Part shown: one piece after another, positions 50,341-57,991 of the stretch
Layout of the letters: every line of letters begins with the position of its first letter
Position numbering within the stretch: the stretch's first letter is position 1
Source: Kribbella jejuensis
GTDB lineage: Bacteria; Actinomycetota; Actinomycetes; Propionibacteriales; Kribbellaceae
Assembly (NCBI RefSeq): GCF_006715085.1
Contig: NZ_VFMM01000002.1
Location: 992,001-1,056,000, forward strand
Direction: 5' to 3'
Length of the DNA stretch: 64,000 nucleotides
Program-made: the position numbers and the translations under genes
Notes under the pieces: generated by a model
What the model was told of the DNA's origin: nothing
Databases searched by the model: none
What the model saw: the letters and a program-made list of their open reading frames with translations, nothing else

Positions 50341-52118
50341 CGGGCCCGGTCGAGGGTCGACGGGGACAGCACCGGGTGCGCCCGCAGGTACGCGATGAAG
50401 CCCTCGTGGTCGCGGTCGTTCCGGACCGGGTCGGTGAAGCCGGTGAACACCGTCGTACCGTCGCCGCCGATCAGCGTGTACGCGAGCGCGGCGACCCGGT
50501 AGTCCCGGTTCAGCTCGAGCGGCTTGCCGTCGATGAGGACCTTCGCCGGGTCGACCCGCTGGCCGACCGGCTTCGTGGTGTCGTAGGTGTAGCTGACGTT
50601 CTGCGACACCGCGAACGGCGCGAACTTCACCGTCCCGTTCGGCTGCGGCACCCATTGCGCCTCGAAAGCGGCGTGCAACTGCGTCCCCGGCAGCGTCACA
50701 GTCAGGATCGGGTTGCCGTACCCGAACGCTCCCCAGGCCTCGCCGAACAGTACGGTCCCGTCCGCATCGGCCGCATTGGTGCCCTTGGCAAACAACAGGT
50801 CGCCGGTCAGCGCGTTCGAACCGGACACCGGCTTGGTCGAGATCAGCGCGAGGTCGGCCCGGCCGTGCTGGTTCGCGTCCCAGTAGGCGAAGTCCGCGGC
50901 CAGGTTGCCCATCGTGCTCTCGCCGGCGGCGTTCGCGGTCCGGGTGAAGTCGCCGGTGATCTTGGCGAGTGGGGTGGCGTAGCGCTTCTTGCCCTTCGCG
51001 GTCCAGTAGTCCGCGATGTACTGCAGCTCCTCGTCGACCGGTACGTCGCGGGTGTTCGCGTGGTTCGTCGAGGTCGTCAGTTCGCGGATCACCTCGCCGG
51101 TGCTCGGGTCCAGCTTGAGGTTGATCTCGTTGATCAGCGAGCCGTGGTTGCCGGCCTCGACGACCGGCCGCGGTACGCCGTTCGGGTCCGGGACCATCAT
51201 GTTGAACCGGCAGTGCCAGTGCCCGGTGACGATCGCGGCGATGTCCGGGGACGCGTTCGCGGCCAGCTGGAAGATCGGGCCGGACGGGTTCGTACCGGCG
51301 TTGTAGTCGTTGCCGGCGACGCCGCCGTCGTGGATGTTGATCACGATCGCGTTCACGCCACGCGCCTTCAGTTGCGCCGCCAGCTTGTTCGCCTGCTCGA
51401 CGTCGGACAGCGACTTGAGGCCGGGCTGGTACGACGTGGAACCGGTCGGCGTGTCCATCACCGTGAGGTGGATGAACGCGACAGGCAGCTTGCGGCCGCG
51501 CCCGGCGTCGACCCATTCGATGTTGTACGGCGGCACGATCGTCCGGCCGGTGTCGGCATGCACGATGTTGGCCGTGTAGAAGCGGAAGTTCGCGCCGCGG
51601 AACTTGTGGCCGGTCGAGTCGACGAAGTTGTCGTCGCGGCCGTTCACCGGGTACGGCGCACCGTGCTCCATGTGGTCGACCAGGAAGCTCACCGACTGGT
51701 CGAGCTCGTGGTTCCCGACCGTGCTGAACTGCAGGCCGAGCGCGTTCAGCGCCTCGACGGTCGGCTCGTTGGCGTGCGCGTCGACCTCGAACGGCCAGCC
51801 GGAGAAGTTGTCGCCGGACGAGAAGAAGATCGAGTTGGTCCGGCCCTCGCGGAGCTGCTTGAGGTGCGTGGCCAGGTAGCCGACGCCGCCGATGGTCACC
51901 TGGACGCCCCCGGCGCCGGTGATCACGCTGCCCTGGCTGGGCGTCGTCGGCTGCAGGTAGCCGTGCAGGTCGGTGATGTTCAGCAGTTGTACGTCGACGT
52001 ACTCGGGTGCGTCGTCGAGGGCGTGCGGGGTGGCGTAGGCGACGTCGCCGACCGCCGTGGCGGTGGCGAGCGCTCCGGTGGCGGTGAGGAACGTCCGGCG
52101 GCGGATCCGACTGTTCAC
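50328..52118 (-). CDS. Secreted 5'-nucleotidase/cyclic-phosphodiesterase-like metallophosphatase
   Basis: About 596 residues. A Tat signal (SRIRRRTFLTATGALATATAV) leads to a calcineurin-like phosphatase domain: LNITDLHGYL (D-x-H), SSGDNFSG (GD-N), STVGNHELDQ (GNH[ED]), VINIHDGG and VTGHWHCRF (GHxH). A 5'-nucleotidase C-terminal domain follows (GNLAADFAYWDAN). It should hydrolyse nucleotides or related phosphoesters outside the cell, probably scavenging phosphate and nucleosides. The GTG at 52118 is chosen since AGGAAGTAGG precedes it; the frame extends 15 codons further. Confidence 0.9.
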   Translation of the reverse strand: MNSRIRRRTFLTATGALATATAVGDVAYATPHALDDAPEYVDVQLLNITDLHGYLQPTTPSQGSVITGAGGVQVTIGGVGYLATHLKQLREGRTNSIFFSSGDNFSGWPFEVDAHANEPTVEALNALGLQFSTVGNHELDQSVSFLVDHMEHGAPYPVNGRDDNFVDSTGHKFRGANFRFYTANIVHADTGRTIVPPYNIEWVDAGRGRKLPVAFIHLTVMDTPTGSTSYQPGLKSLSDVEQANKLAAQLKARGVNAIVINIHDGGVAGNDYNAGTNPSGPIFQLAANASPDIAAIVTGHWHCRFNMMVPDPNGVPRPVVEAGNHGSLINEINLKLDPSTGEVIRELTTSTNHANTRDVPVDEELQYIADYWTAKGKKRYATPLAKITGDFTRTANAAGESTMGNLAADFAYWDANQHGRADLALISTKPVSGSNALTGDLLFAKGTNAADADGTVLFGEAWGAFGYGNPILTVTLPGTQLHAAFEAQWVPQPNGTVKFAPFAVSQNVSYTYDTTKPVGQRVDPAKVLIDGKPLELNRDYRVAALAYTLIGGDGTTVFTGFTDPVRNDRDHEGFIAYLRAHPVLSPSTLDRARPAS

Positions 52119-52159
52119 AACGAACCTACTTCCTGGCGGGGTGGGTTGCGCGTTCGTGC

Positions 52160-52186
52160 ACATTATTGCCTCTTTCCGACATTATT
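52160..52186. promoter_or_regulatory. Tandem ACATTATT repeats between the phosphatase and ROK genes
   Basis: ACATTATT occurs at 52160-52167 and 52179-52186, a period of 19 bp (nearly two helical turns), in an unusually AT-rich 30-bp patch upstream of the phosphatase gene. Candidate binding site for the ROK regulator encoded just upstream. Confidence 0.4.
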
Positions 52187-52236
52187 AAGCCAATGGATCG
52201 GTGAGGCGTCAACGGCCTGCTGAACAAAAGCCGAAC

Positions 52237-53382
52237 TCAGATGCTGCGAACGGCCAACGGCGGAAGCGGTCCGCGGGTAGGGGAGAGCAGTCGGTCGTCG
52301 AGCGCGTCGAGGGCGAGACTGGCGGCGCCGAGCGCTACGCAGAGCGCGCCAAGCGTGGACGCGCGGACCTCGGGGACGCGGGGGCAGAGTTTCTCCAGCT
52401 CCGTTTGGAGTGGTTCGAGCAGTACGTCGGATGCTTGGGAGAAGGCGCCGCCGAGCACGAGGAGTTTCGGGTCGACGATGGCGATCGCGGTGGCAGCGGC
52501 GACGGCCATCGCGTGGGCGTACTTGCGTACGGCGGTGCGGGCGGCGCGGTCGCCTTCCCGGGCGGCGGCGAAGGCGCGCTCGGCTTTGTCGACGGTCGGC
52601 ACGTCGTCCGGCACGACCGCGTGCAAGTGCTGGAGTGCCGCCTCCCATGCGACCCCGCGCAACGCCGACATGTCAGCCGCCGCCCCGAACGCACCCCGCC
52701 GCAACTTCCCGTCCAACACCAACGCCAGCCCCGTACGCCGCCCCGCATGAAGAAACACCATGTCCTCCGTAGCGTCGGTTCCTCTGCGTTGTTCGGCGAG
52801 GGCTGCTAGTTGGCTGTCGTTGTCGGCTACCACCAGGCGATGGGGGAAGTGGCTGACGAGGTTGGTGCCGGCCCAGTCGGGGATGGCGTTGGCGTGGACG
52901 ACGGTGCCGGCCGGGTCGACGAGTCCGGTGGTACCGGCGCCCACCGCCCACACCTTCGACGCCGCGAGCCGGGCGTCGGCGGCGCAGGCGGCGATCACCT
53001 CGTCGGCCGCCTCGAGGCGCCGTGCCCGCGGTGCCTCGGGGGTCACGGACCGCCGGATGCTCGCCAGCATCCGGCCGTCGAGGTCCGTGAGGACGCCACG
53101 GACGGAGTACGCGCCGATGTCGAGCCCCACGACGTACCCGGCCTCGGCCCGGAACCGGTAGCTCCGCGCCGGCCGCCCGCGGCCGCGGATCGCCGGACTC
53201 TCCTCGACCAGCCAGCGCCGTTCGACCAGGCTCGCCAGTACCTCTTCGACCGCCGTACGGCCGAGCCCGCTCTGCTCGACGATCTCCGCGACCCGTGCTT
53301 CCCCGGCGGCGCGCACCGCAGCCAGAACCACCCGCTCGTTGAGCTGCCGCAACCGCGGTTGATCCCCACCGTCCGACCCCAT
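52237..53382 (-). CDS. ROK-family transcriptional regulator
   Basis: A 381-residue regulator. N-terminal winged HTH (VAEIVEQSGLGRTAVEEVLASL) followed by a ROK sugar-kinase-like domain: VVGLDIGAYSVRGVLTDLDGR, GAGTTGLVDP and VVADNDSQLAALAEQ. The zinc-binding cysteine motif usual in ROK proteins (C-x-C-G-x2-G-C-x-E) is absent; the corresponding region reads FGAAADMSALRG, so ligand binding may be altered. Possibly controls the downstream phosphatase through the repeats at 52160-52186, or a distant sugar locus. Confidence 0.85.
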   Translation of the reverse strand: MGSDGGDQPRLRQLNERVVLAAVRAAGEARVAEIVEQSGLGRTAVEEVLASLVERRWLVEESPAIRGRGRPARSYRFRAEAGYVVGLDIGAYSVRGVLTDLDGRMLASIRRSVTPEAPRARRLEAADEVIAACAADARLAASKVWAVGAGTTGLVDPAGTVVHANAIPDWAGTNLVSHFPHRLVVADNDSQLAALAEQRRGTDATEDMVFLHAGRRTGLALVLDGKLRRGAFGAAADMSALRGVAWEAALQHLHAVVPDDVPTVDKAERAFAAAREGDRAARTAVRKYAHAMAVAAATAIAIVDPKLLVLGGAFSQASDVLLEPLQTELEKLCPRVPEVRASTLGALCVALGAASLALDALDDRLLSPTRGPLPPLAVRSI

Positions 53383-53404
53383 GATCGGCCAGCATAAACG
53401 CCGG

Positions 53405-53752
53405 TCAGCGGTGGAGCACCGTGGTGACGAGCGCGGCGGTGCAGGTCACGAAGTAGAGGGACCAGGGCGCCAGGTCGAAGGCGTGGGCGCGGACGTGCGC
53501 GGCGAGCGCGCCGAGGAAGTAGAGCACGAGCCCCGCGGCGGCGATCAGGCCGAGGGTCGGTACGGCGAACCCCGCGAGCAGACCGACCGCGCCCGCGCCG
53601 AGGACGAGGCCGAACGGCACGATCCACTTGTGGTCGACGTGGACCAGGTCGGCCTGCTCCTTCGGGTAGTTGTGTCCGATCAGGTTCGCGACCGCCGCGC
53701 TTCCGGTGAGCGCGGCGGCGAGCAACGTGGTGGCCAGGTAGGCGACGTACAC
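53405..53752 (-). CDS. DoxX-family membrane protein
   Basis: A 115-residue, four-segment membrane protein (VYVAYLATTLLAAALTGSAAVANLIG, FGLVLGAGAVGLLAGFAV, IAAAGLVLYFLGALAAHV, in parts) of the DoxX/DoxD-like family, often linked to redox homeostasis and frequently encoded beside ECF41 sigma factors. I choose the GTG at 53752 (GGAG just before it); the frame is open further upstream but that part is antisense to nothing meaningful and lacks membrane features. A perfect ECF41 promoter lies immediately upstream. Confidence 0.8.
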   Translation of the reverse strand: MYVAYLATTLLAAALTGSAAVANLIGHNYPKEQADLVHVDHKWIVPFGLVLGAGAVGLLAGFAVPTLGLIAAAGLVLYFLGALAAHVRAHAFDLAPWSLYFVTCTAALVTTVLHR

Positions 53753-53782
53753 GAGTTCTCCGATCCGTAGTTGTGCCTCACG

Positions 53783-53809
53783 GACGAGAGACCTACGCCG
53801 GATGTGACA
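53783..53809 (-). promoter_or_regulatory. ECF41-type promoter upstream of doxX
   Basis: Minus strand TGTCACA (53809-53803), exactly 16 bp, CGTC (53786-53783). This is the reported ECF41 promoter pattern (TGTCACA-N16-CGTC). The -35 part lies in the last codons of the ECF41 sigma gene; expected start near 53775 gives a leader of about 23 nt before the DoxX GTG. Confidence 0.82.
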
Positions 53810-54650
53810 GTCCGCCGAGTTTTTCCGGGTTGCTGACCACCTGGATCGTTCGGACGGCGCCGTCGACCAGGTGCAGCGTGATCGCGAGTACCGGCCCGTC
53901 GGCGGACCGGATCGTGATGCCCGGCGCACCGTTGAGCTCCTCGATCGCGTACTGCGACCCCTCGGGCCGGCGGGTCGATCCGACCAGTACCGACCGCGCC
54001 ACCGACAGCGGTCCGTAGACGGGTTTGCGTGGGGCACCGGTGCGGCCGCCGCCGTCGCTGATCAACGTGACATCGGGTGCGAGAACCGCCATCAGGCCTT
54101 CGACGTCGCCGTTCTCGCAGGCGGCGAGAAAACGTTCGGTGACTTCGCGCTGGGTGGCGCGGTCGGTGTCGTACCGCTGCCGCCGCGCCGCGACCGCCTT
54201 CCGCGCTCGGTGCGCGAGCTGGCGTACGTCCGCGACCTGCCGATCGAGGATGCCGGCGATCTCGGCGTAGCTGTAGCCGAAGGCCTCGTGCAGCACGAAG
54301 ACGGCCCGCTCGGTCGGCGACAACGCCTCGAGGACGAGCAGTACGGCGGTCGACACCGCGTCCGCCCGTACGACGCCCTCGGCTGCGTCCGGGCTGGTGA
54401 TCATCGGCTCGGGCAACCACGGCCCGACGTACGACTCCCGCCGTACCACCGCACTCCTGAGCCGATCGATCGCGAGCCGCGTCACCACCCGCACGAGGTA
54501 CCCCTCGGCGTCCTGCACCTCGGCGTCCACCTTGCTCCACCGCAACCACGCGTCCTGCACCACATCCTGCGCATCGGCCACACTCCCCAGCACGCGATAC
54601 GCAACCCCGTACAACAACCCCCGACACTCCCCGAACCGATCCACCACCAT
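53793..54650 (-). CDS. ECF41-group sigma factor (SigJ-like)
   Basis: About 285 residues. Region 2 is GSVADAQDVVQDAWLRWSK and region 4 is LSPTERAVFVLHEAFGYSYAEIA. The C-terminal 110 residues form a SnoaL-like domain with the ECF41 signatures SDGGGRTGAP and NPEKL, which act in cis to control the sigma factor instead of an anti-sigma partner. ECF41 factors usually direct transcription of one neighbouring gene; here the target should be doxX, in front of which the group's promoter is found. Start taken as the ATG at 54650, GTG at 54659 being possible. Confidence 0.92.
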   Translation of the reverse strand: MVVDRFGECRGLLYGVAYRVLGSVADAQDVVQDAWLRWSKVDAEVQDAEGYLVRVVTRLAIDRLRSAVVRRESYVGPWLPEPMITSPDAAEGVVRADAVSTAVLLVLEALSPTERAVFVLHEAFGYSYAEIAGILDRQVADVRQLAHRARKAVAARRQRYDTDRATQREVTERFLAACENGDVEGLMAVLAPDVTLISDGGGRTGAPRKPVYGPLSVARSVLVGSTRRPEGSQYAIEELNGAPGITIRSADGPVLAITLHLVDGAVRTIQVVSNPEKLGGLSHPA

Positions 54651-54771
54651 GCGCGTCACCCTAGAACTTGTACCAATCTGTCGCTCGGAGCCCTGAGCTT
54701 CCCAACGGTGTTACTCCGTGTCACCATCGGGGTCTGCGGTCGGGGGGACCGCCTTTCCTGTGGGGGGATTG

Positions 54772-55554
54772 ATGGAAGCGGAGGATTCACGAGTCGAGTT
54801 GCCGGAGCGCGGACCGGGGCATGCGGTGATTCATACGTTGCTGACGCAGCCGGGGATGGTACGCAGCCGCGGTGCGGTGGCGCGGTTCGTCGGGCTGTCG
54901 CCGGTGACGGATGCGGGCAGGAGTTGGTACTCCGGAGCGCTCGGTGAGATCGAGATGGGGCGGAGGTTGCACAAGCTCGGGCCTCGGTGGACGGTGCTGC
55001 ACGCGGTACCGATCGGGATACAGGGTGCCGACATCGACCACCTGATCGTCGGACAGGCCGGCGTGTTCACCGTCAACACCAAACACCACCCGGGGCAGCG
55101 CATCTGGGTCGCCGGACGCGGCTTCCTGGTCGGCGGCCAGCGGCAGCACTACATCCGCAACAGCGAGTACGAGGCGCAGCGGGTCGCCCAAATCCTCACC
55201 GCAACCGTCGGTTGGCCGGTACCCGTTCAGTCCGTCATCGCCGTCCTCGGATCAGCATCGCTCAACATCAAGCAGCCGCCGGTCGCCGTACAGGTGCTGG
55301 AAGCCGGTGCATTGATCCGCTGGCTGAAGCGGCGGCCACCCGTGCTCACCGGGCGGCAACTGGACGCCGTACTGGGTGCTGTCGGTACGGCGACCACCTG
55401 GCGAACGGAACCGGACAGTGACGCCGACCTGAACCGCCGTCCCCAGTTCGACACGCTACGGCGTGAGGTCGGACATGCACAGCGACAACGGTTGCTCTTA
55501 GCAACAATCTTCGTGGTGTGCGTACTGCTCGCGGGCTGGATCTACTTCTGGTAG
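54772..55554 (+). CDS. NERD-domain protein with C-terminal membrane anchor
   Basis: A 260-residue protein with a nuclease-related (NERD) domain: GALGEIEMGRRLHKLG, AVPIGIQGADIDHLIVGQAGVFTVNTKHH (in parts; Asp of the D-H-L and K of the T-K motif are restriction-endonuclease-fold residues) and NSEYEAQRVAQIL. The last 20 residues form one membrane segment (LLATIFVVCVLLAGWIYFW). NERD proteins are presumed nucleases or nucleic-acid processing factors; actual role unknown. ATG at 54772 follows GGGGGGA. Overlaps the convergent XRE gene by 13 bp. Confidence 0.83.
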   Translation: MEAEDSRVELPERGPGHAVIHTLLTQPGMVRSRGAVARFVGLSPVTDAGRSWYSGALGEIEMGRRLHKLGPRWTVLHAVPIGIQGADIDHLIVGQAGVFTVNTKHHPGQRIWVAGRGFLVGGQRQHYIRNSEYEAQRVAQILTATVGWPVPVQSVIAVLGSASLNIKQPPVAVQVLEAGALIRWLKRRPPVLTGRQLDAVLGAVGTATTWRTEPDSDADLNRRPQFDTLRREVGHAQRQRLLLATIFVVCVLLAGWIYFW

Positions 55555-56540
55555 TTCCACCGCAGGCCGACGATGCGACCTTCCGGTAGGTCGGTGCTTG
55601 TGAAGGTCTTCTGGTAGCTGCCATCCGGTTCAGGGGTCAGGACGTTCTCAGCGGGGAAGGTGAACCCGTCGGGGAAGTTGCCGAGGGGGAAGGCTGCTAT
55701 GAACCAGGTGACTTCGGCGGGCGCGACTTCGGGAGCGAACTCGACGGAGAGTTCGACGCGTTCGGTGGCGACGAACTGGCGCTTGCCGTAGATGTCGCCG
55801 GGTTGGTCTGACGGATTCTCGAAGGTGACGAGCGAGAAGCTCAGATCGGCGGTTCGGCCGGCGTCGAGTGGTTCCGGCAAGTCGAAGTGGAAGACGTACG
55901 AGCTCCGGCCGACCTGGATTACCTTCGAGACGACCGTGTCGTCGTGCGATTCGACGATCACGCGCCGGAGGCCGGAGTCGGGCTCGCATTCGAACGCGTA
56001 CGAGAAGCGCCGAACGCCGGCGGTCGTGGCGCGGATCCGGCGGCGAAAGTCGACGCGGTGCATCGTTCGGTGTGCGTCGACGTGTACGCGCTCGCCGAGC
56101 TGCTCGATCACGTGCGGCCCGGCCAGCGTGGTCTCCTCGTCGGGCAGCCCCGCCCCGTCGACGATCTCCGCAACCTCGACCGAACCGTCGACCAGCATGA
56201 GCTCGATCAGCGGCGGTCCCGCGTCGGCGGCGCCAGCCTTCGGCCGCGCGGGGAAGCGGACCGCGATGTCGTCGCGCAGGTCGCGATACCAGCGGCGATC
56301 GGCGTCGGGGACCTCCAGTTCGGTCAGCAGGAGGTCGAGTGCGCGGGCGCGCGGCAAGGTCTTGCCGCTGAGGTAGGCGTACAAGCTGGCCTGAGATACG
56401 TTGACACGGCGGGCCAGCGACTCCACCTTGATACTGCGCCCGGAGTGTTCGGCGCGCAGCAGCAGCTTCTTCAGCGCATGGCCGAGGCTGCCTCGTGCCC
56501 GGGCGACCGGCGGGCCGTCACCAGGCTCGAGCTCCGGCAT
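55542..56540 (-). CDS. XRE-type HTH protein with large C-terminal domain
   Basis: About 332 residues. The N-terminal 80 residues contain a helix-turn-helix (KVESLARRVNVSQASLYAYLSG, then KTLPRARALDLLLTEL). The remaining 250 residues are beta-rich (VHVDAHRTMHRVDFRRRIRATT, YVFHFDLPEPLDAG) and have no domain I recognise; this layout is common in actinobacterial regulators with an unassigned effector part. ATG at 56540 preferred over the GTG two codons upstream. Confidence 0.72.
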   Translation of the reverse strand: MPELEPGDGPPVARARGSLGHALKKLLLRAEHSGRSIKVESLARRVNVSQASLYAYLSGKTLPRARALDLLLTELEVPDADRRWYRDLRDDIAVRFPARPKAGAADAGPPLIELMLVDGSVEVAEIVDGAGLPDEETTLAGPHVIEQLGERVHVDAHRTMHRVDFRRRIRATTAGVRRFSYAFECEPDSGLRRVIVESHDDTVVSKVIQVGRSSYVFHFDLPEPLDAGRTADLSFSLVTFENPSDQPGDIYGKRQFVATERVELSVEFAPEVAPAEVTWFIAAFPLGNFPDGFTFPAENVLTPEPDGSYQKTFTSTDLPEGRIVGLRWNYQK

Positions 56541-56647
56541 CGTCACCAGCTCAGGCTAGCGAGTTTTACAGACCTTTCCAGCCTTGCCGCCCGAATGGCG
56601 GTCGCTCCGTGATCCTGGCATCAAGCCTCGAGAACTGGGAGAGCACA

Positions 56648-57034
56648 GTGGGCAACGAACTGGTCAAAATCGACGGTCGCGACGTCCTGGTCCAGGTGCC
56701 AAGGCATCTCGCCGGACAGGTCGCCGTCAAGGCGCTGGTACCGGTGATCACGACGACCGTACGGGCGCTCGCCGCCGCAGCGCGCGAGGTGACGACCGTC
56801 ACCGTCGAGGCGGTCCACCAACAGCGGGCACAACTGGCGCTGATGAACTACGAAGCGCGTGTCATCGCCCGTGACATCGTACCGATCCTTGCGACGTCCA
56901 GCGCCCACCAGCGCGGTCGCAACCTCGTCGAGCGGGCAGGCTTCGACGACGACATCTACGCCGACGCACTCCACGACCTGGAGATCGTTCGCCAACGCCG
57001 CCGTACCCGCAACGCCGAACGCTGGCAGCCGTGA
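56648..57034 (+). CDS. Helical hypothetical protein
   Basis: About 128 residues from a GTG at 56648 (GGGAG upstream). Sequence pattern is amphipathic helix throughout: VPRHLAGQVAVKALVPVITTTVRALA, then a stretch AVHQQRAQLALMNYEARVIARDIVPILATSS. I do not recognise a family. It is followed, with a 4-bp GTGA overlap, by a 58-residue gene that repeats the motif DI(V/L)PILA, so the two probably work together. Divergent from the XRE-type regulator gene. Confidence 0.65.
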   Translation: MGNELVKIDGRDVLVQVPRHLAGQVAVKALVPVITTTVRALAAAAREVTTVTVEAVHQQRAQLALMNYEARVIARDIVPILATSSAHQRGRNLVERAGFDDDIYADALHDLEIVRQRRRTRNAERWQP

Positions 57035-57207
57035 GCCTGCAAACGTACCGCCGCGCAACGCCCGAGCCGGCGTGGCCCGCCCGGGCGTTGCTCGTCGCCG
57101 AAACCACCCGCATCTTCCTGGTCGACATCCTCCCGATCCTCGCCCGCCACTGGACCCGCCAACAACTCCGCAACCTCGATCACTGGCTGAGTGTTCGTGG
57201 CTTCTGA
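57031..57207 (+). CDS. 58-residue hypothetical protein, coupled to the preceding gene
   Basis: GTG start at 57031 inside the stop region of the preceding gene (GTGA), stop at 57205-57207. The protein (VSLQTYRRATPEPAWPARAL; FLVDILPILARHWTRQQL; LDHWLSVRGF at the end) is basic and helical. It shares the DI(V/L)PILA motif with its neighbour. Codon third positions are strongly G/C, as in real genes here, and coupling argues it is translated. No family recognised. Confidence 0.6.
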   Translation: MSLQTYRRATPEPAWPARALLVAETTRIFLVDILPILARHWTRQQLRNLDHWLSVRGF

Positions 57208-57212
57208 GGCCG

Positions 57213-57251
57213 GGGGAGGACGCTGTGTCGATCTGGGCAGCAATCCTCCCC
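57213..57251. terminator. Inverted repeat between convergent genes
   Basis: GGGGAGGA (57213-57220) and TCCTCCCC (57244-57251), perfect 8-bp arms around 23 bp, followed by AGTTTGT. Lies between the 58-residue gene and the convergent TSUP transporter; probable terminator. Confidence 0.5.
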
Positions 57252-57274
57252 AGTTTGTATCGGCGGGAGCGGTC

Positions 57275-57991
57275 TCAGAGGTTGAGGAGGCCCTTGGTGG
57301 CGGTTGTCAGGCCGCCGGTTAGGGCTAGGAGGAGGACTAGGCGGCGGGCTGTGTGGTTGGGGATTCGGGGGGCGAGGAGGGCGCCGGTGGTGGCGCCTAG
57401 GGCTAGGGCGGCGGAGGTTGTGAGCCACTCGGGCCGGCTTAGTGGGGGGATGCCGCGGGTGACGAGCGAGAAGATGTTGACCAGAGCGCCGTAGAACAAG
57501 GCGTTGGGGACGAATTCGCGGATGGTCCAGTTGGCGTTGACGGCGTACAGGGAGACGGGTGGGCCGCCCAGGCCGGCGGCGGTGTTCATGAAGCCGCCGG
57601 TGGCGCCCGCGGTGAGGGCGCCGGTCAGGCCTTTCAGGGCAGGCACGCGGAGGCCGATGAGAAGTACGACGGCTGCGACGGTGACCAGTGCGCCCATCAC
57701 CAGGAGGAGAACCGGCCCGGGAAGGGCGCGCGCGAACCATGCGCCTAGCGGTGCGGTGCACGCGGCGGCGAGGATGAGTGGGATCATCGAGCGCAGTCGT
57801 ACGTAGCGCCAGCCGCGCAGCAGGCCGAGTACGCAGATGACGCCGGCGGCGCAGTTCGCGAAGGTGATGCCGTCCGTGGGGCCGAGCACGATCACCAGAG
57901 CAGGAACCGACACGAGCGCGAAACCCATGCCGGTCAGCCACTGCACGAAGGCGCCGAGCAGTACGACGCCTCCGAGGATCAGCAGCTCCAC
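57275..57991 (-). CDS. TSUP-family (TauE/SafE) membrane transporter
   Basis: A 238-residue protein with about eight membrane segments. It opens VELLILGGVVLLGAFVQWLTGMGFALVSVP (in parts), and has the family's repeated glycine-rich GGFMNTAAGLGGPPVSLYAV motif. TSUP proteins export or import sulfite, sulfonates or organic anions; here the gene is the last of a galactoside locus, its GTG sharing one base with the stop of the beta-galactosidase (TAGTG), so an organic-acid export role is plausible. Exact substrate unknown. Confidence 0.85.
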   Translation of the reverse strand: MELLILGGVVLLGAFVQWLTGMGFALVSVPALVIVLGPTDGITFANCAAGVICVLGLLRGWRYVRLRSMIPLILAAACTAPLGAWFARALPGPVLLLVMGALVTVAAVVLLIGLRVPALKGLTGALTAGATGGFMNTAAGLGGPPVSLYAVNANWTIREFVPNALFYGALVNIFSLVTRGIPPLSRPEWLTTSAALALGATTGALLAPRIPNHTARRLVLLLALTGGLTTATKGLLNL

